Below, one piece after another: positions 8,161 to 16,462 of a stretch of 35,504 bases of DNA (positions are counted from its first letter, which is position 1; every line of letters begins with the position of its first letter). The stretch covers positions 1-35,504 of the forward strand of contig CALWLN010000183.1 in assembly GCA_944381535.1 (NCBI GenBank), written 5' to 3'. A program made the position numbers and the translations under genes. The DNA is from an uncultured Lachnospiraceae bacterium (GTDB lineage: Bacteria; Bacillota; Clostridia; Lachnospirales; Lachnospiraceae). The notes beneath the pieces were generated by a model, which did no database searches, had not been told where the DNA came from, and saw only the letters and a program-made list of their open reading frames with translations.

Positions 8161-10905
8161 ATGAAAATTAATTTAAAATGGACAGATAATTCTTTAAGCG
8201 AAGAAGAAAGAAAAATTTTGAGAGGTTATCATAAGCAATTAAAAATGAAGGACGGCATTGATTATATCGAACATGACAGACACAACTGCTATTGTACCTC
8301 CTTTGAGGTTTCAAAAGAGGTGCTGGAAGGGGATGGAAACTTTTTAATTCTCGATTTAGGGTATCAATATCATATCAATGGGATTGATTATTATGTAAAT
8401 GGAAGTCTGGCAGGAAGGAGCTATTCTTCCGAGGCAACAGTCAGATACTTGGTGCCGAAATCGTTTTTTATTCCCGGAAAGAACCGGTTGTTTGCTGTTG
8501 TTACGAGAAGTGCCGGAGTAGGAATTGATGGGGAGATACGGGTAGATGATGCATATACTACCGAACTTGACGCAATGCCTAAGGAATTAGGGCTTCATAG
8601 CCTGAAATGTATGCCGGATGTTATTTCTGTTATGGAGAGCAGGGATTCTGTTACATTTAATCTTTCTGACGGAAAGAAAGCGAGACTTACCTTTTTTGAA
8701 AACGGAATTTTCCGGTTTAAGTACCCCGCAGATAAAGAACAATACGTGGATGTATATTGCCTGGATCAACTTAGTCAAAATTTGAAAACGGTTTGTCCTC
8801 AAAAGCTTTCAGAGGAGGAAGGAAGACTTTCTTACTGCCTGGGTGATAATACGCTTTATGTGAATTTAAATCCGATATATATAAGTGTTTATGATGAGGA
8901 AAAGAAACCGTTGTTTCTTCAGAATAATGAAGCGATGATGGGAGAAGAATTCGGTGGTCTTTCCGTAAAATTAGCAGAGAATGAACACATTTTTGCAATA
9001 AATGAAAACGGACAACCCCATCTTGATAAAAGAGGAAGTCGTGAAGATATCTGGGTTTGCCATGATATCGAAAGGTGTGATGTTTATGTGCCATATTATA
9101 TAAGTACTGCTGGCTATGGGCTTTATCTAAACTCTTCTTATCACAGCATTTTTGATATGGGGGCTTCCGTGAGGGACACAGCGCTTCTTTATACTTATAC
9201 CGATGTAATTGATTTTTTCTTTATTTCGGGTAAAATACCGGCTGATGTCATATCTGGATTTACTGCAATTACCGGCAGGGCTATGATGCCTCCGAAATGG
9301 GCATTTGGCTTTTGGCAGGCAGGTGCAGGTCCTACGGTTGACACACAGGAAAAATGTGTTAATGTGGTCAGCCGTTATGAAAAAGAGGGAATACCGCTGG
9401 ATGTTTTGTGTCTTGACAGATGGCATGATATGAAAGGTGATATGGAATGGGGACGTGATCGTTTTGAGAACCCGGATGAATTCATGAAATTTTTGAAGGA
9501 GCATGATACACATCTTATTGCATGGATGTGCCCTTTTGGTCCTACAAAGTCAAAAGAATTATACAAAGAGGGGTTGGAAAAAGACATGTTTATGTTGGGA
9601 GAAGATGGTAAGTTTTTGCGCTCTCATAGCTGGTGCGGCTATGCCTCAGGCCTTATGGATTTTGAGAAGGATACTATGTTGGAATGGCTCAGAAAAAAAA
9701 TAAAGCCGCTACTTGAAATCGGTGTGGACGGTTTTAAACTTGATGGCGGAGATACTTTTGAGGTGCCTGAGCGCATCATATCCCACAGGGGAAAATCCGG
9801 GAGTGAAATTCATAATCTCTATCCTCTTATGTTTGCTTCTGCAATCCGGGGGATAGAACAGGAGTTTTATCCGAACCGTAGAACAATTATCTGGGAACGC
9901 ACCGGTTTTGCAGGCAGTGGAAAATATCCAGTCACCTGGGGCGGAGATCAGCCGGCAAGCTTTATTGGAACAAGATGTCTTGTGAAAGGCGGACAGGGCG
10001 CAGGGCTTTGCGGAATCCCATTCTGGTCTCAAGATGTGGGAGGTTTTTTCCCTGCGCAGGTACCCGATGAGGAATTCTTTATCCGCTCTTATCAGTGGGG
10101 TGTTATGGCACCGCTTGCCCGCGCGCACGGCAGAAGAACAGAACCATGGGCATTCGGGGAAAAAGCGCTTAAAATTACTGGTGAATTTATTCGTCTCCGA
10201 TATCGTCTTATCCCTTATATTTACAGTATGGCATACCATGCGGTAAAAACCGGAATGCCGCTGATGTACCCGTTGTTTTTCTTTGACCCAAAAGATGAAA
10301 AGACTTATCCCTGCGAATATCAGTATGGCTTTGGCCCAGCACTTATGATAGCGCCGGTGGTTGAAAAGAGTAACAACAACGATCTCATCGCAGACAAGGA
10401 GATATATCTTCCCAAAGGCAGGTGGATTGATCTTAACAGCTTTGATGTATACGAGGGAAACCAGACGATTCACTGTAAAGTGCCACTTGAAATACTGCCG
10501 ATGTTTGCGAAAGAGGGCTCTATTATTCCAACAGCGACGAATCCGGCAAAAACGGCAGATCTTGATTATTCATCGCTTACGGTCTATTTTTTTGCAGCTA
10601 GAGAGAGGAGGGAGTTCGATTTTTATAATGACGAAGGCAATGATATTTCCTGGCAGGACGGCAAAAACAATATTATCAGATTTGGCTGTGATGCAAATGA
10701 AATCACAATAACAACTCTTTCAGACAGCTATGACAAGAATTATACGGCTGATATTATTTGTCGTGTGTTTGGGAAAAGACCTGAGAGCATTTATGTGAAT
10801 GGGAAACCTGTAGCATTTGACTATGACAGCGGTAAAAAGCAGACAGTATTTCGTGTTGTTTACAAAATAGGAGATAGTCTGAAAGCAGAAATTAACCGAT
10901 ATTAA
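8161..10905 (+). CDS. GH31 family alpha-glycosidase
   Basis: Glycoside hydrolase family 31 enzyme of 914 residues, with no signal peptide and so predicted cytoplasmic. The catalytic (beta/alpha)8 barrel begins near PPKWAFGFWQAG. The nucleophile is Asp528 in GVDGFKLDGGD and the acid/base is Asp596 in VTWGGDQPASF, a normal spacing. SQDVGGFF and RAHGRRTEPW are further family blocks. The N-terminal 130 residues (LILDLGYQYHINGIDYYVNG) look like a jelly-roll/GH2-type sandwich added in front of the usual GH31 N-terminal domain. Specificity (alpha-glucosidase, alpha-xylosidase or other) cannot be read; the LDRWHDMKGDMEW loop is glucosidase-like. AGGAGGAG lies six bases before the ATG. The preceding leader is shared with the dehydrogenase operon at 12290, suggesting co-regulation with the sugar-acid genes. 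Confidence 0.92.
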   Translation: MKINLKWTDNSLSEEERKILRGYHKQLKMKDGIDYIEHDRHNCYCTSFEVSKEVLEGDGNFLILDLGYQYHINGIDYYVNGSLAGRSYSSEATVRYLVPKSFFIPGKNRLFAVVTRSAGVGIDGEIRVDDAYTTELDAMPKELGLHSLKCMPDVISVMESRDSVTFNLSDGKKARLTFFENGIFRFKYPADKEQYVDVYCLDQLSQNLKTVCPQKLSEEEGRLSYCLGDNTLYVNLNPIYISVYDEEKKPLFLQNNEAMMGEEFGGLSVKLAENEHIFAINENGQPHLDKRGSREDIWVCHDIERCDVYVPYYISTAGYGLYLNSSYHSIFDMGASVRDTALLYTYTDVIDFFFISGKIPADVISGFTAITGRAMMPPKWAFGFWQAGAGPTVDTQEKCVNVVSRYEKEGIPLDVLCLDRWHDMKGDMEWGRDRFENPDEFMKFLKEHDTHLIAWMCPFGPTKSKELYKEGLEKDMFMLGEDGKFLRSHSWCGYASGLMDFEKDTMLEWLRKKIKPLLEIGVDGFKLDGGDTFEVPERIISHRGKSGSEIHNLYPLMFASAIRGIEQEFYPNRRTIIWERTGFAGSGKYPVTWGGDQPASFIGTRCLVKGGQGAGLCGIPFWSQDVGGFFPAQVPDEEFFIRSYQWGVMAPLARAHGRRTEPWAFGEKALKITGEFIRLRYRLIPYIYSMAYHAVKTGMPLMYPLFFFDPKDEKTYPCEYQYGFGPALMIAPVVEKSNNNDLIADKEIYLPKGRWIDLNSFDVYEGNQTIHCKVPLEILPMFAKEGSIIPTATNPAKTADLDYSSLTVYFFAARERREFDFYNDEGNDISWQDGKNNIIRFGCDANEITITTLSDSYDKNYTADIICRVFGKRPESIYVNGKPVAFDYDSGKKQTVFRVVYKIGDSLKAEINRY

Positions 10906-10930
10906 TACCGGGAATTAGTGGATTATGATA

Positions 10931-11047
10931 GTCACTTGCGAAATACAGCGCCAATCCCACCCGGTTAGAAGGATTACCAATCCGGTTTAGTGATGTGCCC
11001 TCCAGCCATTTTTCTGCCGGATTCTCGGGATTGCCCAACCTCTTTGG
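10931..11047 (-). pseudogene. Fragment of a second SDR dehydrogenase gene
   Basis: Read on the minus strand this gives NPENPAEKWLEGT, then SLNRIGNPSNRVGLALYFAS, matching NPEDPAVKKWLEGTPMNR and the following residues of the intact SDR protein encoded just downstream (matching bases about 11338-11458). One codon is missing and many bases differ, so it is an old paralog rather than a recent copy. Neither the N-terminal two-thirds nor the last 15-20 residues are present. Together with 10906-10930 and 11048-11141, where I see nothing else, it fills the gap after the GH31 gene. Confidence 0.8.
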
Positions 11048-11141
11048 ATGAGTTGTTATAATCATACTGGGGCTAAGGAAGGAACATTAACGCCCATTGA
11101 GGTGTATGGGATTATATTTATAAAGCATAATGTGAGAACGA

Positions 11142-11193
11142 AAAAGTACCCTATAGACTGGGCATGAAAAATTTCAGTTTATAGGGTACTTTT
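11142..11193. terminator. Strong bidirectional terminator between GH31 and SDR
   Basis: A 19 bp stem with a single G-T pair: AAAAGTACCCTATAGACTG (11142-11160) pairs with CAGTTTATAGGGTACTTTT (11175-11193), with a 14-base loop. A run on one side and T run on the other make it active in both directions, as expected between the convergent genes ending at 10905 (+) and 11278 (-). Confidence 0.85.
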
Positions 11194-11277
11194 CAACTTC
11201 CGAGCTGCGCACAGAAAAGAAAAATTAGTTCTCTATGTCTAGCCAAGAGTGTAAACATTGAAGAAAGAGAAGCCGGA

Positions 11278-12060
11278 TTACAGGCAGGTGTAGCCGCCGT
11301 CTACAGATACCACCGTGCCGGTAGTGTAGGCTGAAGCATCACTTGCAAAATACAGTGCCAAACCCACCAGGTCAGAAGGATTGCCAATTCGGTTCATGGG
11401 TGTGCCCTCCAGCCATTTCTTTACTGCGGGATCCTCCGGATTGCTCAATCTATTTTGGGTAAGGGGTGTGCGCATAAATCCTGGAGCAATGGCATTCACA
11501 CGGATGCCTCTTTGTGCCCATTCCACAGCCATGACTTTTGTGAGCATGATAGCGCCGGCTTTTGAACTGTTATATGCACACTGAGTCTGGGGAAGGGGAT
11601 TCACTACTAGACCGGACATGGAAGTGATGTTTACAATATTTCCCTGCCCCTGCTTAAGCATAACGGAACCGACTTCCCGGCTTACCAGAAAGACACCGGT
11701 AAGATTTACATTTATAATGCTCTGCCATACATCTAACGGCATGGACTCCACCGGAAACTGCCGGTTGATACCGGCATTGTTCACCAGAATATCAATATGT
11801 GAGAATTCATCTTTTGCACGCATTACCATACTTTTGACCTCTGATTCATTCGATACATCGGTATATATGCATAGACATTTCACATGTTCTTCTTCAATGA
11901 ATTTTTTTGCGTTTTCAAATTCTTCGTTAAGTATACCGGCAATCACGATGTCGGCCCCTGCAGCTGCATAGCCTTTTGCGATTTCAAGGCCGATTCCTCG
12001 CTCACCGCCTGTGATAATGGCGGTCTTTCCTTTTAAATTAAAATTGCAGGTATTTCTCAT
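11278..12060 (-). CDS. SDR family NAD(P)-dependent dehydrogenase (gluconate/sorbitol dehydrogenase-like)
   Basis: Classical short-chain dehydrogenase of 260 residues, cytoplasmic. Motifs: cofactor site TGGERGIG (17-24), NNAG (94-97), Ser149, Tyr163 and Lys167 (YNSSK), and the C-terminal VDGGYT. Overall it resembles the gluconate 5-dehydrogenase/KduD/sorbitol dehydrogenase group, so oxidation or reduction of a polyol, sugar or sugar acid is likely; the exact substrate is not readable. GGAGAG lies 7-8 bases before the ATG on the minus strand. It is divergent from the dehydrogenase-aldolase operon and shares its control region (12061-12289), which points to a role in the same pathway. A partial paralog lies just beyond its 3' end. 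Confidence 0.88.
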   Translation of the reverse strand: MRNTCNFNLKGKTAIITGGERGIGLEIAKGYAAAGADIVIAGILNEEFENAKKFIEEEHVKCLCIYTDVSNESEVKSMVMRAKDEFSHIDILVNNAGINRQFPVESMPLDVWQSIINVNLTGVFLVSREVGSVMLKQGQGNIVNITSMSGLVVNPLPQTQCAYNSSKAGAIMLTKVMAVEWAQRGIRVNAIAPGFMRTPLTQNRLSNPEDPAVKKWLEGTPMNRIGNPSDLVGLALYFASDASAYTTGTVVSVDGGYTCL

Positions 12061-12190
12061 TTTTGTTCTCTCCTTTTTCTATGATGAATATACAGCAAAC
12101 AGACATCCCGACATTTTTTGTACAGGCAAACTATCCGGGCCAGCTTATTATCACACAGTAAAAATGATAAGTAAAGCACAGGGATGGCAG

Positions 12191-12289
12191 AAAGCTGTTT
12201 TTGTGTACGAAAATAACAGTAATGTGCATTGGCTTTTTGGGGATGAAGTATTTTAATATAAGTAAACTGATTCATCAGGAGGAGAAAGA
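12191..12289 (+). repeat. Duplicated leader, copy 2 (upstream of the dehydrogenase operon)
   Basis: Second copy of the roughly 100-base leader found before the GH31 gene, offset by exactly 4130 bases and 88% identical without gaps. The dyad CTGATTCATCAG (12267-12278) and the AGGAGGAG ribosome-binding site are kept. It lies in the divergent region between the SDR gene (minus) and the operon (plus). The matching -35 position is poor (ATGGCA), so this copy may need an activator. Confidence 0.75.
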
Positions 12290-13342
12290 ATGAAAAAAAT
12301 CAAATTAAATGATTTGAAAGAGTTTTCTGTAAAAGCCCTGTTAAGTGCCGGGATGAGTGAGACGGATGCTAACACGGTCGCTGATGTACTGATTACTACG
12401 GATACCTTCGGCGTAATGACACACGGAACCCGGAATCTGAATCAGTATATACAGAAAATGAAAGCAGGGGGTCTTGACGCAAAGGCGGAGCCCACCATTG
12501 AAAGGGAGGGAACTGCATGGGCAATCATCAACGGCAATAAGGCCGTCGGGATGGTTTCGTCCTACAAGGCCATGAATCTGGCCATTCAAATGGCGAAGAA
12601 AGCAGGCATTGCCTACGTGGGAGTGAAAAATAGCTGCCATTTTGGTGCGGCTGGCTATTATGCGAATCTTGCCGCAAAGGAAGGAATGATCGGTCTGTCC
12701 ATGAGCAATGCGGATCCGATTATGGCAGTGCCAAACGGCTGCAAGCCTGCAATCGGTACGAATCCTTTTGCTTTTGCAGCTCCTTTGGGAAATGGAAAAA
12801 GCGTTTTTCTTGATATTGCATTGAGCAATGTTGCGGCGTTGAAAGTAATCATGGCCCGGGAAAAGGGACAGGAAATCCCAGACACTTGGCTAGTGGATAC
12901 AGAAGGACAGCCTACGAAGGATGCTTTCAAATTTCCAGAGGAAGCAAGCCTTCAACCCATGGCGGCACACAAGGGGTATGGCTTGGCAGTTCTTGTGGAA
13001 CTGTTGACGTCAGTTTTGACTGGAGCTGGAATATTGAGTGAAGTCGCTAGCTGGAACCTGGAACTGTCTTCTGTGAATAACGCAGGACATGCATTCATCG
13101 CCATTGACATTTCCAAGATGATGCCTATGGACATGTTCATACAGCGTATTTGGCAGATGGCAGATGAATTGAAGAAAGGCCCAAAGGCAAAGAAGGCCGA
13201 CAAAATCTATCTTCCGGGTGAAATGGAATGGGAGAGACGAGAACAGGTACTGGCCAGCGGAGAGATGGAACTTACTGACGCCATGGTAGACAGTTTGCGG
13301 CAGTTATCGGAATCAACGGGTATAGTTTTTCCTATTATGTGA
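12290..13342 (+). CDS. Ldh2/malate-lactate dehydrogenase family oxidoreductase
   Basis: NAD(P)-dependent 2-hydroxyacid/2-ketoacid oxidoreductase of the Ldh_2 family (YlbC, YiaK, ComC relatives), 350 residues, a normal length. Motifs: catalytic-type His45 in MTHGTRNL, NSCHFGAAGYYA, IGTNPFAFAAP and AAHKGYGLAVLVELLT. Family members reduce or oxidise substrates such as malate, ureidoglycolate or 2,3-diketo-L-gulonate. Here it opens a sugar-acid operon and could set the oxidation state of an aldonate or 2-keto acid. The ribosome-binding site AGGAGGAG belongs to the duplicated leader. The aldolase gene follows after 99 bases with no terminator. Confidence 0.9.
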   Translation: MKKIKLNDLKEFSVKALLSAGMSETDANTVADVLITTDTFGVMTHGTRNLNQYIQKMKAGGLDAKAEPTIEREGTAWAIINGNKAVGMVSSYKAMNLAIQMAKKAGIAYVGVKNSCHFGAAGYYANLAAKEGMIGLSMSNADPIMAVPNGCKPAIGTNPFAFAAPLGNGKSVFLDIALSNVAALKVIMAREKGQEIPDTWLVDTEGQPTKDAFKFPEEASLQPMAAHKGYGLAVLVELLTSVLTGAGILSEVASWNLELSSVNNAGHAFIAIDISKMMPMDMFIQRIWQMADELKKGPKAKKADKIYLPGEMEWERREQVLASGEMELTDAMVDSLRQLSESTGIVFPIM

Positions 13343-13441
13343 ATTAAATAAGAGCAGGACTTGAATGCACCAAACAATGGGAATGGGACAAAAATATAAA
13401 TGAAATAATACCGTGGATAAAACGAGGAGAGATAAATTAAA

Positions 13442-14095
13442 ATGGAAAAAACATTATATAGTATATTAAAAACAACAGGAATCTGCCCTATTATGGTGGC
13501 GCCTGAAATCGACGCGGCAGTTCCTGCAGCAAAGGCATTAGCCAAGGGAGGTCTTCCGGTCTGCGAGGTACTTATGCGCAATGAAGATTCTCTAAAACAT
13601 CTGAATAACATAGCAGCCTATGCTCCGGAAGTGATTGTGGGAGCCGGTTCCGTCATGAACCTGGAGCAAGCAAAAAAAGTAATCGACTTAGGTGCGAGGT
13701 TTATTGTTATGCCTGGATTTAACGGAGAAGTGGTGGAACACTGTCTAAAGAATGATATTTCTGTTCTGCCGGGCTGCGTGACTGCTACGGAGATTATGAT
13801 GGCTTTAAATTACGGACTGCATGTGGTGAAATTTTTCCCGGTATATCAGATGGGCGGGAATGAAATGCTTGCTCAGTTCAATAACGGCCCTTTTGGAAGT
13901 ATCGAATGGGTGGTAACAGGCGGCCTGGATTCCCAAAATTTTCTTCCGCTGCTTCAGCATAGGAATACGCTAGCAGCAGGCGGTGACTGGATGTTCGCGG
14001 ATTATAACGCACTTGCAAACAAGGATTATGAACAAATTACCCGGAATACAAGGGACGCTATTGCGGATGTTTTGAAGCAGAGAGCGGTAAAATAA
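13442..14095 (+). CDS. KDPG/KDG-type 2-keto-3-deoxy-acid aldolase
   Basis: Class I aldolase of the KDPG/KHG family, 217 residues, cleaving a 2-keto-3-deoxy sugar acid to pyruvate plus an aldehyde. Schiff-base Lys130 in HVVKFFP and Glu42/Arg46 in CEVLMR correspond to Lys133, Glu45 and Arg49 of E. coli Eda. VGAGSV, IVMPGFN and LPGCVTATEI are family blocks. The phosphate pocket differs: GGSW in the E. coli enzyme (Ser184) is GGDW here (Asp182). An acidic residue there argues against a phosphorylated substrate, so KDG or a related unphosphorylated acid is inferred. AGGAGA lies 11 bases before the ATG. It sits between dehydrogenase and aldo/keto reductase genes in one operon. Confidence 0.88.
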   Translation: MEKTLYSILKTTGICPIMVAPEIDAAVPAAKALAKGGLPVCEVLMRNEDSLKHLNNIAAYAPEVIVGAGSVMNLEQAKKVIDLGARFIVMPGFNGEVVEHCLKNDISVLPGCVTATEIMMALNYGLHVVKFFPVYQMGGNEMLAQFNNGPFGSIEWVVTGGLDSQNFLPLLQHRNTLAAGGDWMFADYNALANKDYEQITRNTRDAIADVLKQRAVK

Positions 14096-14110
14096 AGTGG
14101 GAGAGAAAAT

Positions 14111-14959
14111 ATGAAATCATTGACAGACACATTTAAAATCAGCAACGGCTATGAGATCCCAAGCATGGGACTTGGCACCTGGCAGGATGATAATGCCACC
14201 ACAAGGCTTGCAGTTCTCTCCGCACTGGCACTGGGCTATCGCTTAATTGATACTGCAGCTGCTTACGGTAACGAGCGGGGCGTCGGGCTGGGTATCAGGG
14301 ACAGCGGCCTTCCCAGAGAAGAGATTTTTGTGACAAGCAAGCTTCGGAATGCAGATCACGGATATCAAGCGACCAAGGAAGCCTTTGAGGGCACCCTGGC
14401 GAGACTGGGTTTTGACTATCTTGACCTGTATCTGGTTCACTGGCCCAATCCAATCCAGTACCGTACTACCTGGAAGGAGTCCGTGCAGGGTACATGGAAG
14501 GCTTTCGAAGAACTTTATAAGGCAGGAAAGATTAAGGCCATCGGTGTCAGCAACTTTATGCCACACCATATAGAGGCACTGAAAGAAACTGCTGAGATTA
14601 TGCCGATGGTAGATCAACTCAAACTTTGCCCAGGCATTACGCAACCGGAAATCGTGGACTACTGTAGGCAGAACAATATTGTCGTTGAGGCATACAGTCC
14701 GTTTGGAACAGGCACAATCTTTGAGGTCCCCCGGATGAAGCAGATGTCTGTAAAATACGGGAAATCCATCGCGCAAATCTGCCTGCGGTGGTGCTTGCAA
14801 AATGGTTTTGTTTCACTCCCAAAATCAGCTAACCCCATGCGAATCAAGGAGAATGCCGAGATCTTTGACTTTGAACTTTCTGCACAGGATATGAATATTA
14901 TTTCTGGACTGACGGGAAGCTGTGGTGAAGTTCCTAATCCGGATCATATCTTATTTTAG
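14111..14959 (+). CDS. Aldo/keto reductase
   Basis: NADPH-type aldo/keto reductase of 282 residues with a TIM-barrel fold. The catalytic tetrad is complete: Asp47 and Tyr52 (LIDTAAAYGNE), Lys77 (VTSKL) and His110 (LVHWPNP). The C-terminal cofactor region FVSLPKSANPMRIKEN is typical of the 2,5-diketo-gluconate reductase/YvgN-like group. It could reduce the aldehyde product of the neighbouring aldolase or interconvert a keto-sugar. It starts 15 bases after the aldolase and ends 11 bases before the glycerate kinase, clearly within one operon. Substrate unknown. Confidence 0.92.
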   Translation: MKSLTDTFKISNGYEIPSMGLGTWQDDNATTRLAVLSALALGYRLIDTAAAYGNERGVGLGIRDSGLPREEIFVTSKLRNADHGYQATKEAFEGTLARLGFDYLDLYLVHWPNPIQYRTTWKESVQGTWKAFEELYKAGKIKAIGVSNFMPHHIEALKETAEIMPMVDQLKLCPGITQPEIVDYCRQNNIVVEAYSPFGTGTIFEVPRMKQMSVKYGKSIAQICLRWCLQNGFVSLPKSANPMRIKENAEIFDFELSAQDMNIISGLTGSCGEVPNPDHILF

Positions 14960-14970
14960 GGGTAAATCTT

Positions 14971-16434
14971 ATGAGAATAAAGAACAAAGACAGACTTACG
15001 GGTCACGGCAACAGAGAAGGTCGGAAAGTGGTGGCGGAACTTCTGGATGCCGGGCTGGACTCTTTGGATCCGTATTACAGAGTGAAAGAGTTCGTACAGT
15101 TCAAAGACAATAAAATTATATTGGATGACCGGGGCTTTGAAATGAAAGGGGATCCACACCGCGGTGCAGCCGTGTATGATTTGAAAGATTATGACAGAAT
15201 CTTTGTGATTGGCGCCGCCAAAGGCATTCAGCGGGCCGCTCTTGCCATGGAGGAGGTCTTGGGCGATTCTCTCACGGCAGGCCATGTTATCGGAAAACAT
15301 GGAGAGGAGATTATCTGTAAAAAAATAGGTGTGACGCTGGCGGGGCATCCCGTTCCGGATGCCTGTTGTGTGGCAGGATGCAGAAAAATAGAGGAACTGG
15401 CGAAGAATGTCACTGAGCGGGATTTGGTATTTACAATTTTTGGCAGTGGCTGCGGTTCCCTGTTCACCTATCCGGCAGGCAACATTACTATTCAGGAAAC
15501 AGCTGATTTTACTCATATGATGCAGATCGAAAAAGGTGTGCCTACCAGCGACCTGAATCAGATCCGCACCCATATTGATCGTTTGAAAGGAGGAAGAATC
15601 ACAAGGATATTTCAACCGGCGACTATGATACATATGACTATCGCTGATCCCTCAAAAATGAACACACCGGTTCTTCGGGCGTCGTATTTTGATATGTTAA
15701 GGAACAACTCGTTCTTCCCTACCATTGCCAATTCCTCCACTTACGAGGATTGTATCCGTATTCTGAAAAAGTGGAATGCATGGGAAGATACACCGGCTTC
15801 CATAAAAAATCATTTACTGACGGAGGGACCGCATAACGAAAATATGTCCGTGGAGGAATATGAATCTTTTCATTCAAGATTTTTTGGACTTATTTTCAAA
15901 GACGCAACCGTTTACCCGGCGGTAAGAAAGAAGGCCGATGAACTGGGATACCGTTGCGTTATGCTTTCGGAATACATGGAGGCGGAAGCCAGGGAAGCGG
16001 GATTCGTGGATGCGAACCTGGCACTGTGTGCACAGCGCATGAGCGAGCCCTTTCAACCGCCCATCGTACTTATGTCCTCTGGGGAGAATATCGTTACCGT
16101 GGGAAAGGAACTGGGAATCGGCGGGCGCAATCAGGAATATTGTCTTGCCGCTGCAACAAAAATTGCGGGAAATGAACGCATTGTGATGGGGGCGGTAGAT
16201 ACGGACGGCACAGATGGTCCCGGCGGTTTTTCCGTGGCAGGCGCACCCGAATGTCTGGCAGGCGCTATTGTGGACGGCTATACTTTGCAGGAAGCCGAAA
16301 AGGCAGGGCTGGATCTTTGGAAAAGTTTGAAGACACATGGAACAAGCGGGCCTCTTTGGAAGCTGGACTGTGGCGTAGATGCAGAAAAGGGCGTTTCGGC
16401 ACTGGATCTTAGAATTATTCTGATTATGAAATAG
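14971..16434 (+). CDS. Glycerate 2-kinase (type II, DUF4147/MOFRL family)
   Basis: ATP-dependent kinase of the GckA/TtuD type, 487 residues, converting D-glycerate to 2-phosphoglycerate. The N-terminal DUF4147 domain shows IGAAKGIQRAALAMEE, GHPVPDACCVAGCRKIEEL and FGSGCGSLFTYP; the C-terminal MOFRL domain shows GIGGRNQEYCLAA and GAVDTDGTDGPGGFS. The ribosome-binding site is weak (GGGGT seven bases before the ATG), so translational coupling with the upstream gene is likely. In context it would take glycerate made by the aldehyde dehydrogenase downstream into lower glycolysis. The 2-phosphoglycerate product would be a natural enolase substrate, but the neighbouring enolase-like protein lacks the 2-PG-binding residues. 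Confidence 0.92.
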   Translation: MRIKNKDRLTGHGNREGRKVVAELLDAGLDSLDPYYRVKEFVQFKDNKIILDDRGFEMKGDPHRGAAVYDLKDYDRIFVIGAAKGIQRAALAMEEVLGDSLTAGHVIGKHGEEIICKKIGVTLAGHPVPDACCVAGCRKIEELAKNVTERDLVFTIFGSGCGSLFTYPAGNITIQETADFTHMMQIEKGVPTSDLNQIRTHIDRLKGGRITRIFQPATMIHMTIADPSKMNTPVLRASYFDMLRNNSFFPTIANSSTYEDCIRILKKWNAWEDTPASIKNHLLTEGPHNENMSVEEYESFHSRFFGLIFKDATVYPAVRKKADELGYRCVMLSEYMEAEAREAGFVDANLALCAQRMSEPFQPPIVLMSSGENIVTVGKELGIGGRNQEYCLAAATKIAGNERIVMGAVDTDGTDGPGGFSVAGAPECLAGAIVDGYTLQEAEKAGLDLWKSLKTHGTSGPLWKLDCGVDAEKGVSALDLRIILIMK

Positions 16435-16462
16435 AGAAAAATAACGTTTATAGGAGGATATT

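Noticed and set aside
11048-11167. A 39-codon frame starting MSCYNHTGAKEG.
   Set aside because: It starts at the edge of the SDR relic and ends inside the terminator hairpin, with no ribosome-binding site.
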